64,000 nt of DNA from NCEH01 sp040049195 (GCF_040049195.1 NZ_JBDZDL010000002.1), one strand, 5' to 3'. Counted from the first letter of the stretch, positions 54,688 through 64,000 are shown. The notes: generated by a model from the letters alone, not told the origin. Numbers and translations are program-made.

Positions 54688-55722
54688 GTGCAAGATCTTC
54701 TTCCTTCATCCCTTTCGGTTGTTCGAATCGGTCCCCATGCCCTGCCGAACCCGGTGGTGCTCGCCCCGATGGCGGGCATAACCGACGCGCCGGTGCGGCG
54801 CATGGCGGTACGTTATGGTGCCGGGCTCGTCGTGTCCGAAATGGTCGCCAGCGAAGCGCTGCTCGACGGCCATGGCGAGACCACCCTGCGGGCCGAACGG
54901 GCCGGCATTCCGCTCCATGCCGTGCAACTCGCCGGCAACGACCCCCATTGGATGGGGGAAGCCGCCCGCATGGCGGAGGCGGAAGGTGCCGATATCATCG
55001 ACATCAATATGGGCTGTCCCGCCAAGCGCGTAACCACCGGCGCGGCGGGCGCGGCCCTGCTGCGCGACCTGCCGCTGGCGGCGCGCATCATCGCGGCGGT
55101 GCGCTCCGCCGTCTCCGTTCCGGTCACGCTGAAGACCCGCCTCGGCTGGGATGGGGAGGCGCGGATCGCCCCGACCCTTGCAACCCTTGCCGAAAATGCG
55201 GGCATCGCCCTGCTGACGATCCACGGCCGCACCCGATGCCAGTTTTATACCGGCACGGCGGATTGGGCCGCCATCGCCGAGGTCAAGGCGAAGGTGTCGA
55301 TCCCCGTGCTCGCCAATGGCGACCTGACCACATGTGCCGATGCCGGCCCCATGCTCTCCGCCTCCGGCGCCGATGGGGTGATGATCGGCCGCGGCGCCCA
55401 GGGGCGGCCTTGGTTTCCCGGCCAAGTGGCGCGGTTCCTGGAAACCGGCCGCGCGCCGGCCGCGCCGAGCCTCCCCGAGCAGCGCGACGGACTGCTGGAA
55501 ATGTATGAGGGCTGGCTCGCCCTCTATGGCGTCGGGCTGGGCATGCGGCAGGCCCGCAAGCACATCGGCTGGGCGCTGGATGCGGCCGCGCAGAGCGCCG
55601 GCCGCGAGCAAGGCTGGGTGAAGCCGTGGCGGGAAAGGCTCCTGCGCACGGAAGACCCGCGCGCGGTGACGGACGGGATCCGCGCCGCATTCGATGATGT
55701 GAACTGGAAGGCCGCGGCATGA
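54688..55722 (+). CDS. dusB: tRNA-dihydrouridine synthase (DusB/NifR3)
   Basis: An FMN enzyme that reduces uridine to dihydrouridine in tRNA; historically nifR3 in rhizobia, where it precedes ntrBC. The 344-residue product has VVLAPMAGITDAPVR, the catalytic Cys110 in INMGCPAKRVTTGAAGAALLRD, TLKTRLGWD and ADGVMIGRGAQGRPW. GTG 54688 is the nearest in-frame start that leaves the conserved N-terminus intact. Its stop overlaps the ntrB ATG (ATGA). Confidence 0.93.
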   Translation: MQDLLPSSLSVVRIGPHALPNPVVLAPMAGITDAPVRRMAVRYGAGLVVSEMVASEALLDGHGETTLRAERAGIPLHAVQLAGNDPHWMGEAARMAEAEGADIIDINMGCPAKRVTTGAAGAALLRDLPLAARIIAAVRSAVSVPVTLKTRLGWDGEARIAPTLATLAENAGIALLTIHGRTRCQFYTGTADWAAIAEVKAKVSIPVLANGDLTTCADAGPMLSASGADGVMIGRGAQGRPWFPGQVARFLETGRAPAAPSLPEQRDGLLEMYEGWLALYGVGLGMRQARKHIGWALDAAAQSAGREQGWVKPWRERLLRTEDPRAVTDGIRAAFDDVNWKAAA

Positions 55723-56846
55723 AGGCAGATGCAAAGCGCCGGCCCGAGCCGGAGATGAATTTTACAAGAGCAATCCTCGACGCCGTGCCGCATCCGGTGA
55801 TCACGATTTCCGACACCGGGCAGATCGTGGACGCCAATGTCGCGGCGGAGGCCTTCTTTGAAGTGAGCCTGCCGGTGCTGCGTCGGCGGCCGTTCGCGGA
55901 ATTCGTGCCGTTCGGCACGCCGCTCCTGGGCCTGATCGATCAGGTGCGGGCGCGCGGCGCGCCGGTCAACGAATATCGCGTGGACCTCGGCACCCCGAAG
56001 AACGGCGGCGAGCGGGTCGTGGACATTCATGTGGCGCCGGTCTCGGAACGGCCGGGCCATGTGGTGGTGATGATCCAGGAGCGCACCATCGCGGACAAGA
56101 TGGATCGGCAGCTGACCCATCGCGGCGCCGCCCGCTCGGTGAGCGCGCTCGCCTCCATGCTGGCGCACGAGATCAAGAATCCGCTCTCCGGCATTCGTGG
56201 CGCCGCCCAATTGCTGGAGCAGTCGGCGGGCGACGAGGATCGTGCGCTCACCCGCCTCATCACCGACGAGGCGGACCGGATCGTGAAGCTGGTGGACCGC
56301 ATGGAGGTGTTCTCCGACGAGCGCCCCATCGCCCGCGAGCCGGTCAACATCCATGCGGTGCTGGAGCATGTGCGCACGCTCGCCTCCTCGGGCTTCGCGC
56401 GACACATCCGCTTCATCGAGGAATACGACCCCTCCCTCCCGCCGGTCTACGCCAACCGCGACCAGCTGGTGCAGGTGTTCCTCAATCTGGTGAAGAACGC
56501 GGCGGAAGCCATCGACTCGGAGACGGACGGGGAAATCCATCTCACCACCGCGTTCCGCCCCGGCGTCCGGCTCACCGTGCCCGGCGCGTCCTCCCGCGTC
56601 AGCCTGCCGCTGGAATTCTGCGTCAAGGACAATGGCAAGGGGGTGCCTGACGACCTGCTGCCCCATCTGTTCGACCCGTTCGTGACCACCAAGCCGACGG
56701 GGAGTGGCCTCGGCCTTGCATTGGTGGCGAAGATCATCGGCGATCACGGCGGGATCGTCGAATGCGACAGCCAGCCCCGGCGAACCAGCTTCCGGGTTCT
56801 CCTTCCCATGTATCGCGGCACACGTGTCGCCTCCGAGGACAACTGA
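55719..56846 (+). CDS. ntrB: Nitrogen regulation sensor kinase NtrB (GlnL)
   Basis: A soluble histidine kinase/phosphatase that sets NtrC phosphorylation under PII control. The 375-residue protein has an N-terminal PAS domain (ILDAVPHPVITISDTGQIVDANVAAEAFF), the phosphoacceptor His150 in LAHEIKNPLSGIRGA, and the ATPase domain with N-box (VFLNLVKNAAEAI), KDNGKGVP and GSGLGLAL. It is translationally coupled to dusB and 7 bp before ntrC. Confidence 0.95.
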   Translation: MKADAKRRPEPEMNFTRAILDAVPHPVITISDTGQIVDANVAAEAFFEVSLPVLRRRPFAEFVPFGTPLLGLIDQVRARGAPVNEYRVDLGTPKNGGERVVDIHVAPVSERPGHVVVMIQERTIADKMDRQLTHRGAARSVSALASMLAHEIKNPLSGIRGAAQLLEQSAGDEDRALTRLITDEADRIVKLVDRMEVFSDERPIAREPVNIHAVLEHVRTLASSGFARHIRFIEEYDPSLPPVYANRDQLVQVFLNLVKNAAEAIDSETDGEIHLTTAFRPGVRLTVPGASSRVSLPLEFCVKDNGKGVPDDLLPHLFDPFVTTKPTGSGLGLALVAKIIGDHGGIVECDSQPRRTSFRVLLPMYRGTRVASEDN

Positions 56847-56853
56847 GGTATCC

Positions 56854-58296
56854 ATGCCCACGGGAAGCATTCTGGTCGCCGACGACGATGCCGCGATCCG
56901 TACCGTGCTCAATCAGGCCCTGTCGCGGGCCGGATATGAAGTGCGCTCGTGCGGGAATGCGGCCACCCTCTGGCGCTGGGTGAGCCAGGGCGATGGCGAT
57001 CTGGTCATCACCGATGTGGTGATGCCGGATGAGAACGCCTTCGACCTCCTGCCGCGCATCAAGAAGGCGCGGCCCGACCTGCCGGTCATCGTCATGAGCG
57101 CGCAGAATACCTTCATGACCGCCATCCGCGCGTCGGAACGCGGGGCCTATGAATATCTGCCCAAGCCGTTCGACCTGAAGGAGCTGATCTCGATCGTCGG
57201 CCGCGCGCTCGCCGAGCCGAAGAAGTCGGACCAGCATCCGCTCGGCTCGGAGGAGCAGGACAATATCCCGCTGGTGGGCCGCTCGCCGGCGATGCAGGAA
57301 ATCTATCGTCTGCTCGCCCGCCTCATGCAGACCGATCTCACCGTGATGATCGCGGGCGAGAGCGGCACCGGCAAGGAACTGGTCGCCCGTGCGCTGCATG
57401 ATTATGGCAAGCGCCGCACCGGCCCGTTCGTCGCCATCAACATGGCCGCGATCCCGCGCGATCTCATCGAGAGCGAATTGTTCGGCCACGAAAAGGGGTC
57501 GTTCACCGGCGCCACCACGCGCAATCCCGGCCGGTTCGAGCAGGCGGAAAGCGGCACTCTGTTCCTCGACGAAATCGGCGATATGCCCATGGAGGCGCAG
57601 ACCCGCCTTCTGCGCGTGCTCCAGCAGGGCGAGTACACGACGGTGGGCGGACGCACGCCGATCAAGACCGATGTGCGGATCATCGCGGCAACCAACAAGG
57701 ACCTGCGCACGCTGATCCAGCAGGGCCTGTTCCGCGAGGATTTGTTCTTCCGCCTGAACGTGGTGCCGCTGCGCCTGCCGCCGTTGCGCGAGCGTTCCGA
57801 GGACGTGCCGGACTTGGTGCGGCACTTCTTCCTGCAGGCCGAGCGCGAGGGCCTTCCGGCCAAGCAGATCGACACTGCCGCGCTCGACCGGCTGAAGCGC
57901 TATCGTTGGCCCGGCAACGTGCGCGAGCTGGAAAATCTGGTGCGGCGCCTATCGGCGCTCTATCCGCAGGAAATCATCTCGCCGAGCATCATCGAGGCGG
58001 AGCTTTCCGAGCCGGTGCCGAGCGCCGGCTCCGAAGACGGGCCGGTGGACGCCACTTTGGCCGCGTCCGTTGAACGGCATCTCAACACGTATTTTGCCGG
58101 TTTCGGTGAAGACCTTCCCCCGCCCGGTCTTTACCATCGAATATTGCGCGATGTGGAATATCCACTTCTGTCCGCGGCGCTTGCCGCGGCGCGCGGCAAT
58201 CAGATCAAGGCGGCGGAGCTGCTCGGGCTGAATCGCAATACCTTGAGGAAAAAGATCAGGGATCTGGATATTCAGGTCATTCGCACGAGCCGTTAA
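56854..58296 (+). CDS. ntrC: Nitrogen regulation response regulator NtrC
   Basis: A 480-residue sigma54 activator. The receiver domain has phosphoacceptor Asp54 in VITDVVMPDENAF. The AAA+ domain has Walker A GESGTGKELVARALH, the sigma54-contact loop as GSFTGA (Ser in place of the usual Ala at position 2), and Walker B GTLFLDEIGDM. The C-terminal Fis-type helix-turn-helix is ALAAARGNQIKAAELLGLNRNTLRKKIRDL. TGAGG precedes ATG 56854. Confidence 0.96.
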   Translation: MPTGSILVADDDAAIRTVLNQALSRAGYEVRSCGNAATLWRWVSQGDGDLVITDVVMPDENAFDLLPRIKKARPDLPVIVMSAQNTFMTAIRASERGAYEYLPKPFDLKELISIVGRALAEPKKSDQHPLGSEEQDNIPLVGRSPAMQEIYRLLARLMQTDLTVMIAGESGTGKELVARALHDYGKRRTGPFVAINMAAIPRDLIESELFGHEKGSFTGATTRNPGRFEQAESGTLFLDEIGDMPMEAQTRLLRVLQQGEYTTVGGRTPIKTDVRIIAATNKDLRTLIQQGLFREDLFFRLNVVPLRLPPLRERSEDVPDLVRHFFLQAEREGLPAKQIDTAALDRLKRYRWPGNVRELENLVRRLSALYPQEIISPSIIEAELSEPVPSAGSEDGPVDATLAASVERHLNTYFAGFGEDLPPPGLYHRILRDVEYPLLSAALAAARGNQIKAAELLGLNRNTLRKKIRDLDIQVIRTSR

Positions 58297-58427
58297 TCTC
58301 TCCTGAAGCGGCATCTTATGCGTGCAAGGTGCAAATTGAAGGAATAAGATTACCTAGGGGGGCGGTCCGGTTACGCGATGGCGCGCAATAAGGCACCGTA
58401 GTTGATGCCCGCATGCAAGGACCCGCG

Positions 58428-60626
58428 ATGACCGAGGTCGCTTCGAGTCAGCTGCTCTGGGCGATGAATGCCTTCATCGCCCAGGCCGATGACGGCGGCC
58501 TTTGGGGCGAAGCGCTGGAGCAGGTCTGCGCCGGCATAGGCCGCGAGTTCGGCCTCAGCCGCGTCGCATTGTTTGAAGTCCAGCAGGATGAGCATCCGGG
58601 GCTCGGGGTGGTCTGCCGGGCGGATTGGGCGCGGCCCGGCCTTGACCCCATCGGCCGCACGCGCCATCGCACCATTGCCCCCGACGGCGCCGACGACCTG
58701 CAGCGCGATTGGGCGGCACGGCGCATTCGCGGCGAGGTGATCCAGGGGCTCACGCGCGATCTCACGGGTTATCTGCGCGCCTATTTCGAGAGCCGTCAGA
58801 TCGTGCGGTTCTATACCGTGCCGGTCATGGTCGGGGGCCATTGGTGGGGCCATTTCTGCATCGCGCACGACGACCCGGACCTGCCGTGGGACGAAGCCGC
58901 CGTGTCGCTGTGCCATCTGATGGCCGGCATGGTGGCGCGCTCCGCCGAATGCGTGCGGACCGAGCGGGAGCTGAACGAAGTCACCTTGCGCAGCATGCTG
59001 GGCTCGGCACTCGATGCCGTGATCTCCATCGACGAAGCCGGCATGATCCTGGAGTTCAACCCGGCCGCGGAACGCATCTTCGGATATGAACGCAAGGCTG
59101 TGATCGGCCGCACGCTCGGCGACACGATCATTCCGCCGCGCTATGCGACGGCGCATCAGGCGGGCCTCAGGCGCTATCTCGAGAGCACCACACCCCGCAT
59201 TCTCGGCCGGCGCGTGGAGCTCCAAGGGCGCAAAGCGGACGGCAGCGTGTTTCCGGTGGAATTGACCGTCACCGAGATCCGCGGCGCGACGCGCCGTTTC
59301 TTCACCGCCTATCTGCGCGACATCTCCAATTTCGTGGAAGCGCAGGAGGCCCTGGAGCGCCTCGCCTATCAAGATGCCATGACAGGCCTGCCCAACCGTG
59401 CCGGCCTGGTGCGAATGGTGGCGGAAGTCCCGACCGCGCCCACCGGTGTCGTGGTGGTGCATTTCCGCGATCTCGATGTGCTGGCGGCCAGCCTGGGCCG
59501 CGAATTCACCGAGCCGGTCGCCGCGCAGCTGGCCCAGCGCCTGCGCCTCGCGCTGCGCGGGGATGCCATGCTGGCCCGCACCGGGGAGCGGGAATTCGCG
59601 ATCGTGCTGTTTCGCGGGTCGGATGCGCTGGCCGCCGGACGCAGCGTGGATGCCTTGTTCCAGGCGCCGCTGGAGAGCGAAGGGCGGCGCTTCTATTTGC
59701 GCGCCCGCATCGGCATCGCCCGCGAGCAGGGGCAATTGGAGCACATGCTGCGCGACGCCGAGATGGCGCTTCACGCCCAGGGACGGGGCCATGCGGTGGT
59801 GTTCGACCAGTCGCTGCGCGCCGACCACCAGGAGCGTCTGGCGCTGGAGACCGACCTGCGCGACACCATTCTGCGGCGATCGCGCGATCTCTACATGGTG
59901 TTTCAGCCGATCGTGTGCTGCAAGACCGGCACTGTCATGGGCTTTGAGGCGCTCGCCCGCTGGAGCCACCCCGCGCTGGGGAATGTGGAGCCCAGCGAAT
60001 TCGTCGCCATCGCTGAGGCGTCCGGCCTGTCCGAACAATTGGGTGAGCTGGTGCTGGAGCGGGCGGTGGCCGCCTGCGCGCGCTGGAACCATGACCGCGC
60101 CTCCTTGGGGCTCGGCGCGCGCTACGTTTCGGTCAATCTCTCCGCCCCGCAGGTCATGGCGCCCGATCTCGTCGCCCGCATCGCCAATATTCTTCAGCAG
60201 GTGAATCTGAAGGGCGAGCAGGTGCTGTTCGAGCTGACCGAAAGCACCTTGTTGTCCGAGCCGGAAAAAGCGGTGGAAGTCATGGTCCAGCTGCAATCCC
60301 TCGGCTGCAAGGTGGCGATCGACGATTTCGGCACCGGCTATTCCTCCTTCAGCTATCTCCAGCGCCTGCCGGTGAACGTGCTGAAAATCGACCGCTCCTT
60401 CATTCGCGAGATCGTCGACAATTCGCGCTCGCGGCGCATCGTCGGGGTTATGGTCGATCTCGCCCATGCCTTTGGCATCGAGGTGGTGGCGGAAGGTGTG
60501 GAAAACGATGCTGCGCTGAATGAGGTGGTGGCCCTCGGCAGCGATTGTGTCCAGGGCTACCTCGTCGGTCGTCCCATGCGCGAGGACGACGCTCGGCAAT
60601 GGCCCGACGGCGGGCGGGCGGGCTGA
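58428..60626 (+). CDS. GAF-PAS-GGDEF(degenerate)-EAL protein, c-di-GMP phosphodiesterase candidate
   Basis: A 732-residue signalling protein: a GAF-like N-terminus (~1-180), a PAS domain (~190-310, SALDAVISIDEAGMILEFNPAAERIFGYE), a degenerate GGDEF domain and an EAL domain. The cyclase signature reads GEREF (386-390) instead of GGDEF, so cyclase activity is unlikely. The EAL domain is intact: EAL at 507-509, VSVNLSAPQV, ELTEST, IDDFGTGYSS, KIDRSFI, EVVAEGVE and QGYLVGRPM. It should hydrolyse c-di-GMP, with GTP binding to the degenerate domain possibly regulatory. AAGGA is 6 nt before ATG 58428. It sits between ntrC and ntrY. Confidence 0.9.
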   Translation: MTEVASSQLLWAMNAFIAQADDGGLWGEALEQVCAGIGREFGLSRVALFEVQQDEHPGLGVVCRADWARPGLDPIGRTRHRTIAPDGADDLQRDWAARRIRGEVIQGLTRDLTGYLRAYFESRQIVRFYTVPVMVGGHWWGHFCIAHDDPDLPWDEAAVSLCHLMAGMVARSAECVRTERELNEVTLRSMLGSALDAVISIDEAGMILEFNPAAERIFGYERKAVIGRTLGDTIIPPRYATAHQAGLRRYLESTTPRILGRRVELQGRKADGSVFPVELTVTEIRGATRRFFTAYLRDISNFVEAQEALERLAYQDAMTGLPNRAGLVRMVAEVPTAPTGVVVVHFRDLDVLAASLGREFTEPVAAQLAQRLRLALRGDAMLARTGEREFAIVLFRGSDALAAGRSVDALFQAPLESEGRRFYLRARIGIAREQGQLEHMLRDAEMALHAQGRGHAVVFDQSLRADHQERLALETDLRDTILRRSRDLYMVFQPIVCCKTGTVMGFEALARWSHPALGNVEPSEFVAIAEASGLSEQLGELVLERAVAACARWNHDRASLGLGARYVSVNLSAPQVMAPDLVARIANILQQVNLKGEQVLFELTESTLLSEPEKAVEVMVQLQSLGCKVAIDDFGTGYSSFSYLQRLPVNVLKIDRSFIREIVDNSRSRRIVGVMVDLAHAFGIEVVAEGVENDAALNEVVALGSDCVQGYLVGRPMREDDARQWPDGGRAG

Positions 60627-60749
60627 CACTTTTCGGTCCAAGCCTCTGATCGGTGGCGAGACCGGTCGCAATTGTCACATTTTTGCACCAGTGTTGTCTC
60701 ATTGCATCAGTCGCGCCGATTCCCGGCGCGTCGCAGGGCTTCACCATCC

Positions 60750-62987
60750 ATGACGAATGCCAACCTGGACGCCGCCAACACCCGTTCCGTCGGCGGGGGG
60801 ATTCCAGGGGCGAGTCCGCTGTTGAGCGTGGGCCTGTTCGCGCCGGCCATGGTGGTCCTGGCGCTCTGCTCGGCGCTGGCTACCTTCCTGATCCTGATGG
60901 GTTTGACGCCCGTCATCCCCAGCCACGAAGTGGTCATCGGCCTGCTGACGGGAAACGCGCTCGCGGTCGCGATCCTTTCCACCATGGTGGGCCGGGAGGT
61001 GTGGCGCATCGTCCGGGCCCGGGCGCGGGGCCGCGCCGCCTCGCGGCTGCATGTGCGCATCGTCGCCCTGTTCGCGGTGGTCGCCGTCGTGCCCGCCATC
61101 CTGGTGGCCGGTGTGGCGAGCCTGACCCTGGACCGCGGGCTGGACCGCTGGTTTTCCGTGCGGACGCAGGAGATCGTCGCGAACGCGGTGCAGGTGGCGC
61201 AGACTTATGTGCGCGAGCACGCGCTCAACATCCGCGGCGATATCCTCGCCATGAGCGCCGATCTCAACCGGCTGAAGCCGCTCTATGACAGCGATCTCCC
61301 GCGCTTCCGCCAGATTCTCACCGCGCAGGCGGCGCTGCGCAATCTGCCGGGCACGCTGATAATCGAGCACGATTTGAAAGTGGTCGAGCGGGCGCAGGTG
61401 ATGACGGGGCGGGAGTTCCTGGTCCCGGCGAATATCGCCATCGGCGAGGCGACGGCCGAACAGCCGATCATTTACCTGCCGTCCGATGCCGATTTCGTCG
61501 GCGCGCTCATCAAGCTGAAGGATTATCCCGACCTCTATCTCTATGTGGCGCGGCCCATAGATCCGAGGGTGATCGGCTATCTGAAGACCACGCGGGAGAC
61601 GCTCGCGGACTATCAGAGCCTGGAAGAACGCCGCTTCGGCGTGCAGGTGGCGTTCGCGCTGATGTATGCGGTCATCACGCTGATCGTTCTGCTCTCGGCG
61701 GTGTGGCTCGGCATCAATGTGTCGAAATGGCTGGTGGCCCCGATCCGACGGCTGATGTCGGCGGCGGACCATGTGGCGGCCGGCAATCTGGACGTTCAGG
61801 TGCCGATCTATCGCTCCGAGGGCGATTTCGCGACGCTGGGCGAGACCTTCAACAAGATGACCGCGGAACTGCGCAACCAACATGACGCGCTGCTGCGCGC
61901 GCGCGACCAGATCGACGTCCGTCGGCGGTTCACCGAGGCGGTGCTCTCCGGCGTCGGGGCAGGGGTGATCGGCCTCGATTCCGACGAACGGGTCACGATC
62001 CTCAACCGCTCGGCGGAAAAGCTGCTGGGGGTGAAGGAAGCCGAAGCGCTCGGCCATCACCTCGCAGAAGTGGTGCCGGAGACCGCCTCCCTCATCGGCG
62101 AGGCGGAGGCCGGGCGCGAGCGTGTGGTCCAAGGCAATATCACGGTGCAGCGCGAGGGCCGCGAGCGGGTGTTCGCCGTGCGCGTGACCACCGAGCAATC
62201 CTCCGAGGCCGAGCATGGCTGGGTGGTGACGCTGGACGACATCACGGCCCTGATTTCGGCGCAGCGCACCTCCGCCTGGGCCGATGTGGCGCGGCGCATC
62301 GCGCATGAGATCAAGAATCCGCTGACGCCGATCCAGCTTTCCGCTGAGCGGTTGAAGCGCAAATACGGCAAGCACATCACACAGGACCGCGACGTGTTCG
62401 ACCAGTGCACCGACACCATCATCCGCCAAGTGGGCGACATCGGCAGGATGGTGGATGAATTCTCCTCGTTCGCCCGCATGCCCAAGCCGGTGGTGGACAG
62501 CCAGGATCTCGCCGAGACCCTGCGGCAGACGCTCTTTTTAATGAAGGTCGGCCATCCCGAGGTCACGTTCGAGGCCGACATCCCCCCCTCCCTTCCGGCG
62601 CGGTTCGACCGCCGCCTCATTTCCCAAGCGCTGACCAACATCCTCAAGAATGCCGCCGAGGCCATCGAGGCCGTTCCGGCGGAACAACGTGGCAAGGGAC
62701 TGATCCGCGTGAAGGCGGACCAGTCCGGCGAAGATCTGGTGGTTGATGTGATCGACAACGGAACCGGCCTGCCCCAGGAGAAGCGCAACCGCCTCCTGGA
62801 GCCGTATGTGACGACGCGTGAAAAAGGCACGGGCCTCGGCCTCGCCATCGTCGGCAAGATCATGGAAGAGCACGGCGGCGGCATCGAGCTCTACGACTCG
62901 CCCGAGGGACGCGGCGCCTGGATCCGGCTGCGCATGCGCGCCGACGGACCGATCCTCGCGCCGGCCGACCAGAAGAAGGGGGCTTGA
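60750..62987 (+). CDS. ntrY: Sensor histidine kinase NtrY
   Basis: A 745-residue membrane kinase partner of NtrX, linked to nitrogen and redox or oxygen signalling in alphaproteobacteria. It has two N-terminal helices plus a third (VRIVALFAVVAVVPAILVAGVA), a ~190-residue periplasmic region, another helix near residue 310, a HAMP domain (APIRRLMSAADHVAAGNL), a PAS domain and the kinase core with His519 in IAHEIKNPLTPIQLSAERLKR. ATG 60750 gives MTNANLDAANT; its Shine-Dalgarno is weak. The upstream 123-bp gap is relatively AT-rich and probably carries a separate promoter. ntrX follows by 3 bp. Confidence 0.94.
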   Translation: MTNANLDAANTRSVGGGIPGASPLLSVGLFAPAMVVLALCSALATFLILMGLTPVIPSHEVVIGLLTGNALAVAILSTMVGREVWRIVRARARGRAASRLHVRIVALFAVVAVVPAILVAGVASLTLDRGLDRWFSVRTQEIVANAVQVAQTYVREHALNIRGDILAMSADLNRLKPLYDSDLPRFRQILTAQAALRNLPGTLIIEHDLKVVERAQVMTGREFLVPANIAIGEATAEQPIIYLPSDADFVGALIKLKDYPDLYLYVARPIDPRVIGYLKTTRETLADYQSLEERRFGVQVAFALMYAVITLIVLLSAVWLGINVSKWLVAPIRRLMSAADHVAAGNLDVQVPIYRSEGDFATLGETFNKMTAELRNQHDALLRARDQIDVRRRFTEAVLSGVGAGVIGLDSDERVTILNRSAEKLLGVKEAEALGHHLAEVVPETASLIGEAEAGRERVVQGNITVQREGRERVFAVRVTTEQSSEAEHGWVVTLDDITALISAQRTSAWADVARRIAHEIKNPLTPIQLSAERLKRKYGKHITQDRDVFDQCTDTIIRQVGDIGRMVDEFSSFARMPKPVVDSQDLAETLRQTLFLMKVGHPEVTFEADIPPSLPARFDRRLISQALTNILKNAAEAIEAVPAEQRGKGLIRVKADQSGEDLVVDVIDNGTGLPQEKRNRLLEPYVTTREKGTGLGLAIVGKIMEEHGGGIELYDSPEGRGAWIRLRMRADGPILAPADQKKGA

Positions 62988-62990
62988 GCC

Positions 62991-64000
62991 ATGGCCCATG
63001 ACATTCTGATCGTCGACGACGAAGCCGACATTTGCGGCCTGGTGGCCGGCATCCTGGAGGACGAGGGCTATTCCGCGCGCACCGCGCGGGACGCCGACAG
63101 CGCCCTCGCCGCCATCGCGACCCGCCGCCCGAACCTGATCTTCCTGGACATCTGGCTGCAGGGCAGCCGCATGGACGGGCTGGAGCTGCTCGACACCATC
63201 AAGCTCCAGCACCCCGACGTGCCAGTGGTGATGATTTCCGGCCACGGCAATATCGAGACCGCCGTCGCAGCCATCAAGCGCGGCGCCTACGACTTCATCG
63301 AGAAGCCGTTCAATGCGGATCGCCTGATCGTCATCACCGAGCGCGCGCTGGAAACGCTGCGGCTGCGCCGTGAGGTGCGCGAACTCAAGCAGATGACGCA
63401 GCCCCAGACCCTGGTGGGCCGCTCCAGCGCCATCCAGCAGCTGAAGGCGACCATCGAGCGGGTGGGCCCGACCAACAGCCGCATCCTCATCATCGGGCCG
63501 TCGGGCTCGGGCAAGGAACTGACGGCGCGCATGGTTCATGCGGTATCGAGCCGCAACCAGGGGCCGTTTATCGTCATCAACGCCGCCGCGATCACGCCGG
63601 AGCGGCTCGAATATGAATTGTTCGGCGTCGAGGAAGGCGAGGGGCGCGAGGCCCGGCGCGGCGCGCTGGAAGAGGCCCACGGCGGCACGCTGTTCCTGGA
63701 CGAGATCGCCGACATGCCGCGCGAGACCCAGAACCGGGTGCTGCGCGTGCTGGTGGAGCAGACCTTCACCCGCATCGGCGGCACGGACAAGGTGAGCGTG
63801 GACGTGCGCATCATCTCCTCCACCGGCCGCAACCTGGAAGAGGAGATCGCGCAGGGGCGGTTCCGGGAGGACCTCTACCACCGCCTCAGCGTGGTGCCGA
63901 TCCGCGTGCCGCCCCTGGCCGAGCGGCGCGAGGACATTCCGGACCTGGTGGATTTCTTCATCGACCTGATCTCCCAGACCACCGGCCTGCCGAGCCGCAA
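62991..64000 (+). CDS. ntrX: Response regulator NtrX (partial, runs off the window)
   Basis: The first ~337 codons of NtrX, cut by the window end. The receiver domain has Asp53 in LIFLDIWLQG. The AAA+ domain has Walker A IGPSGSGKELTARMVH and Walker B GTLFLDEIADMP. Between them, where NtrC carries GAFTGA, the sequence reads FGVEEGEGREARRGALEEA: the sigma54-contact loop is absent, as reported for alphaproteobacterial NtrX. It therefore probably does not activate sigma54 promoters. It starts 3 bp after ntrY. Confidence 0.95.
   Translation, partial: MAHDILIVDDEADICGLVAGILEDEGYSARTARDADSALAAIATRRPNLIFLDIWLQGSRMDGLELLDTIKLQHPDVPVVMISGHGNIETAVAAIKRGAYDFIEKPFNADRLIVITERALETLRLRREVRELKQMTQPQTLVGRSSAIQQLKATIERVGPTNSRILIIGPSGSGKELTARMVHAVSSRNQGPFIVINAAAITPERLEYELFGVEEGEGREARRGALEEAHGGTLFLDEIADMPRETQNRVLRVLVEQTFTRIGGTDKVSVDVRIISSTGRNLEEEIAQGRFREDLYHRLSVVPIRVPPLAERREDIPDLVDFFIDLISQTTGLPSR

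Overview
The window is a GC-rich chromosomal segment of an alphaproteobacterium, most likely a member of the Hyphomicrobiales (Rhizobiales) close to Xanthobacteraceae (Xanthobacter/Azorhizobium-like). The support is synteny: NDUFA12-DUF2155-aat with accC-accB-aroQ-DsbA-M48, the xseA-DUF2093/lpxK-waaA block, pdhA-pdhB(lipoyl)-pdhC-lpd-lipA-ispDF, and dusB(nifR3)-ntrB-ntrC-ntrY-ntrX. It is dense core genome with no prophage, insertion sequence, CRISPR array, rRNA or tRNA that I can see. The taxonomic placement is inference.

Layout. 0-12 kb: a complex I accessory subunit, a secreted DUF2155 protein, Aat, a two-gene NitT/TauT-type ABC cassette plus DUF1810, then fatty-acid and shikimate genes (accC, accB, aroQ), periplasmic DsbA-like and M48/TPR quality-control proteins. 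11-19 kb: aminotransferase, rsmD, a pseudouridine synthase with a giant disordered Arg/Gly/Pro tail, tadA, a fluoroacetate-dehalogenase-like hydrolase, purD, xseA. 19-25.5 kb: envelope and quinone genes (lpxK, waaA, acyltransferase, IMPase, ubiA). 25.5-29.7 kb: branched-chain amino-acid genes ilvI-ilvH-ilvC behind a recognisable attenuator with an Ile/Val leader peptide.

29.9-33.5 kb is an overlapping three-gene operon that looks like a complete polyprenyl-phospho-ribose to polyprenyl-phospho-arabinose pathway: a HAD phosphatase fused to a DPPR-synthase-like UbiA domain, then DprE1-like oxidase and DprE2-like reductase. 33.6-41 kb: H+-pyrophosphatase, purine permease, secG, pyrG, a VOC protein, and a Gdx/SugE guanidinium exporter preceded by a guanidine-II (mini-ykkC) riboswitch. 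A perfect parS-type palindrome lies just downstream at 41231-41246.

41.3-54.5 kb: DUF1835, queF, eno, ftsB, the pyruvate dehydrogenase genes with small inserted membrane/helical proteins, lipA, a RatA/COQ10 protein, pncC-type CinA and ispDF. 54.7-64 kb: dusB and the two nitrogen two-component systems NtrBC and NtrYX, separated by a GAF-PAS-GGDEF(degenerate)-EAL c-di-GMP phosphodiesterase candidate; ntrX runs off the end. Several dispersed palindromic repeats lie between operons.
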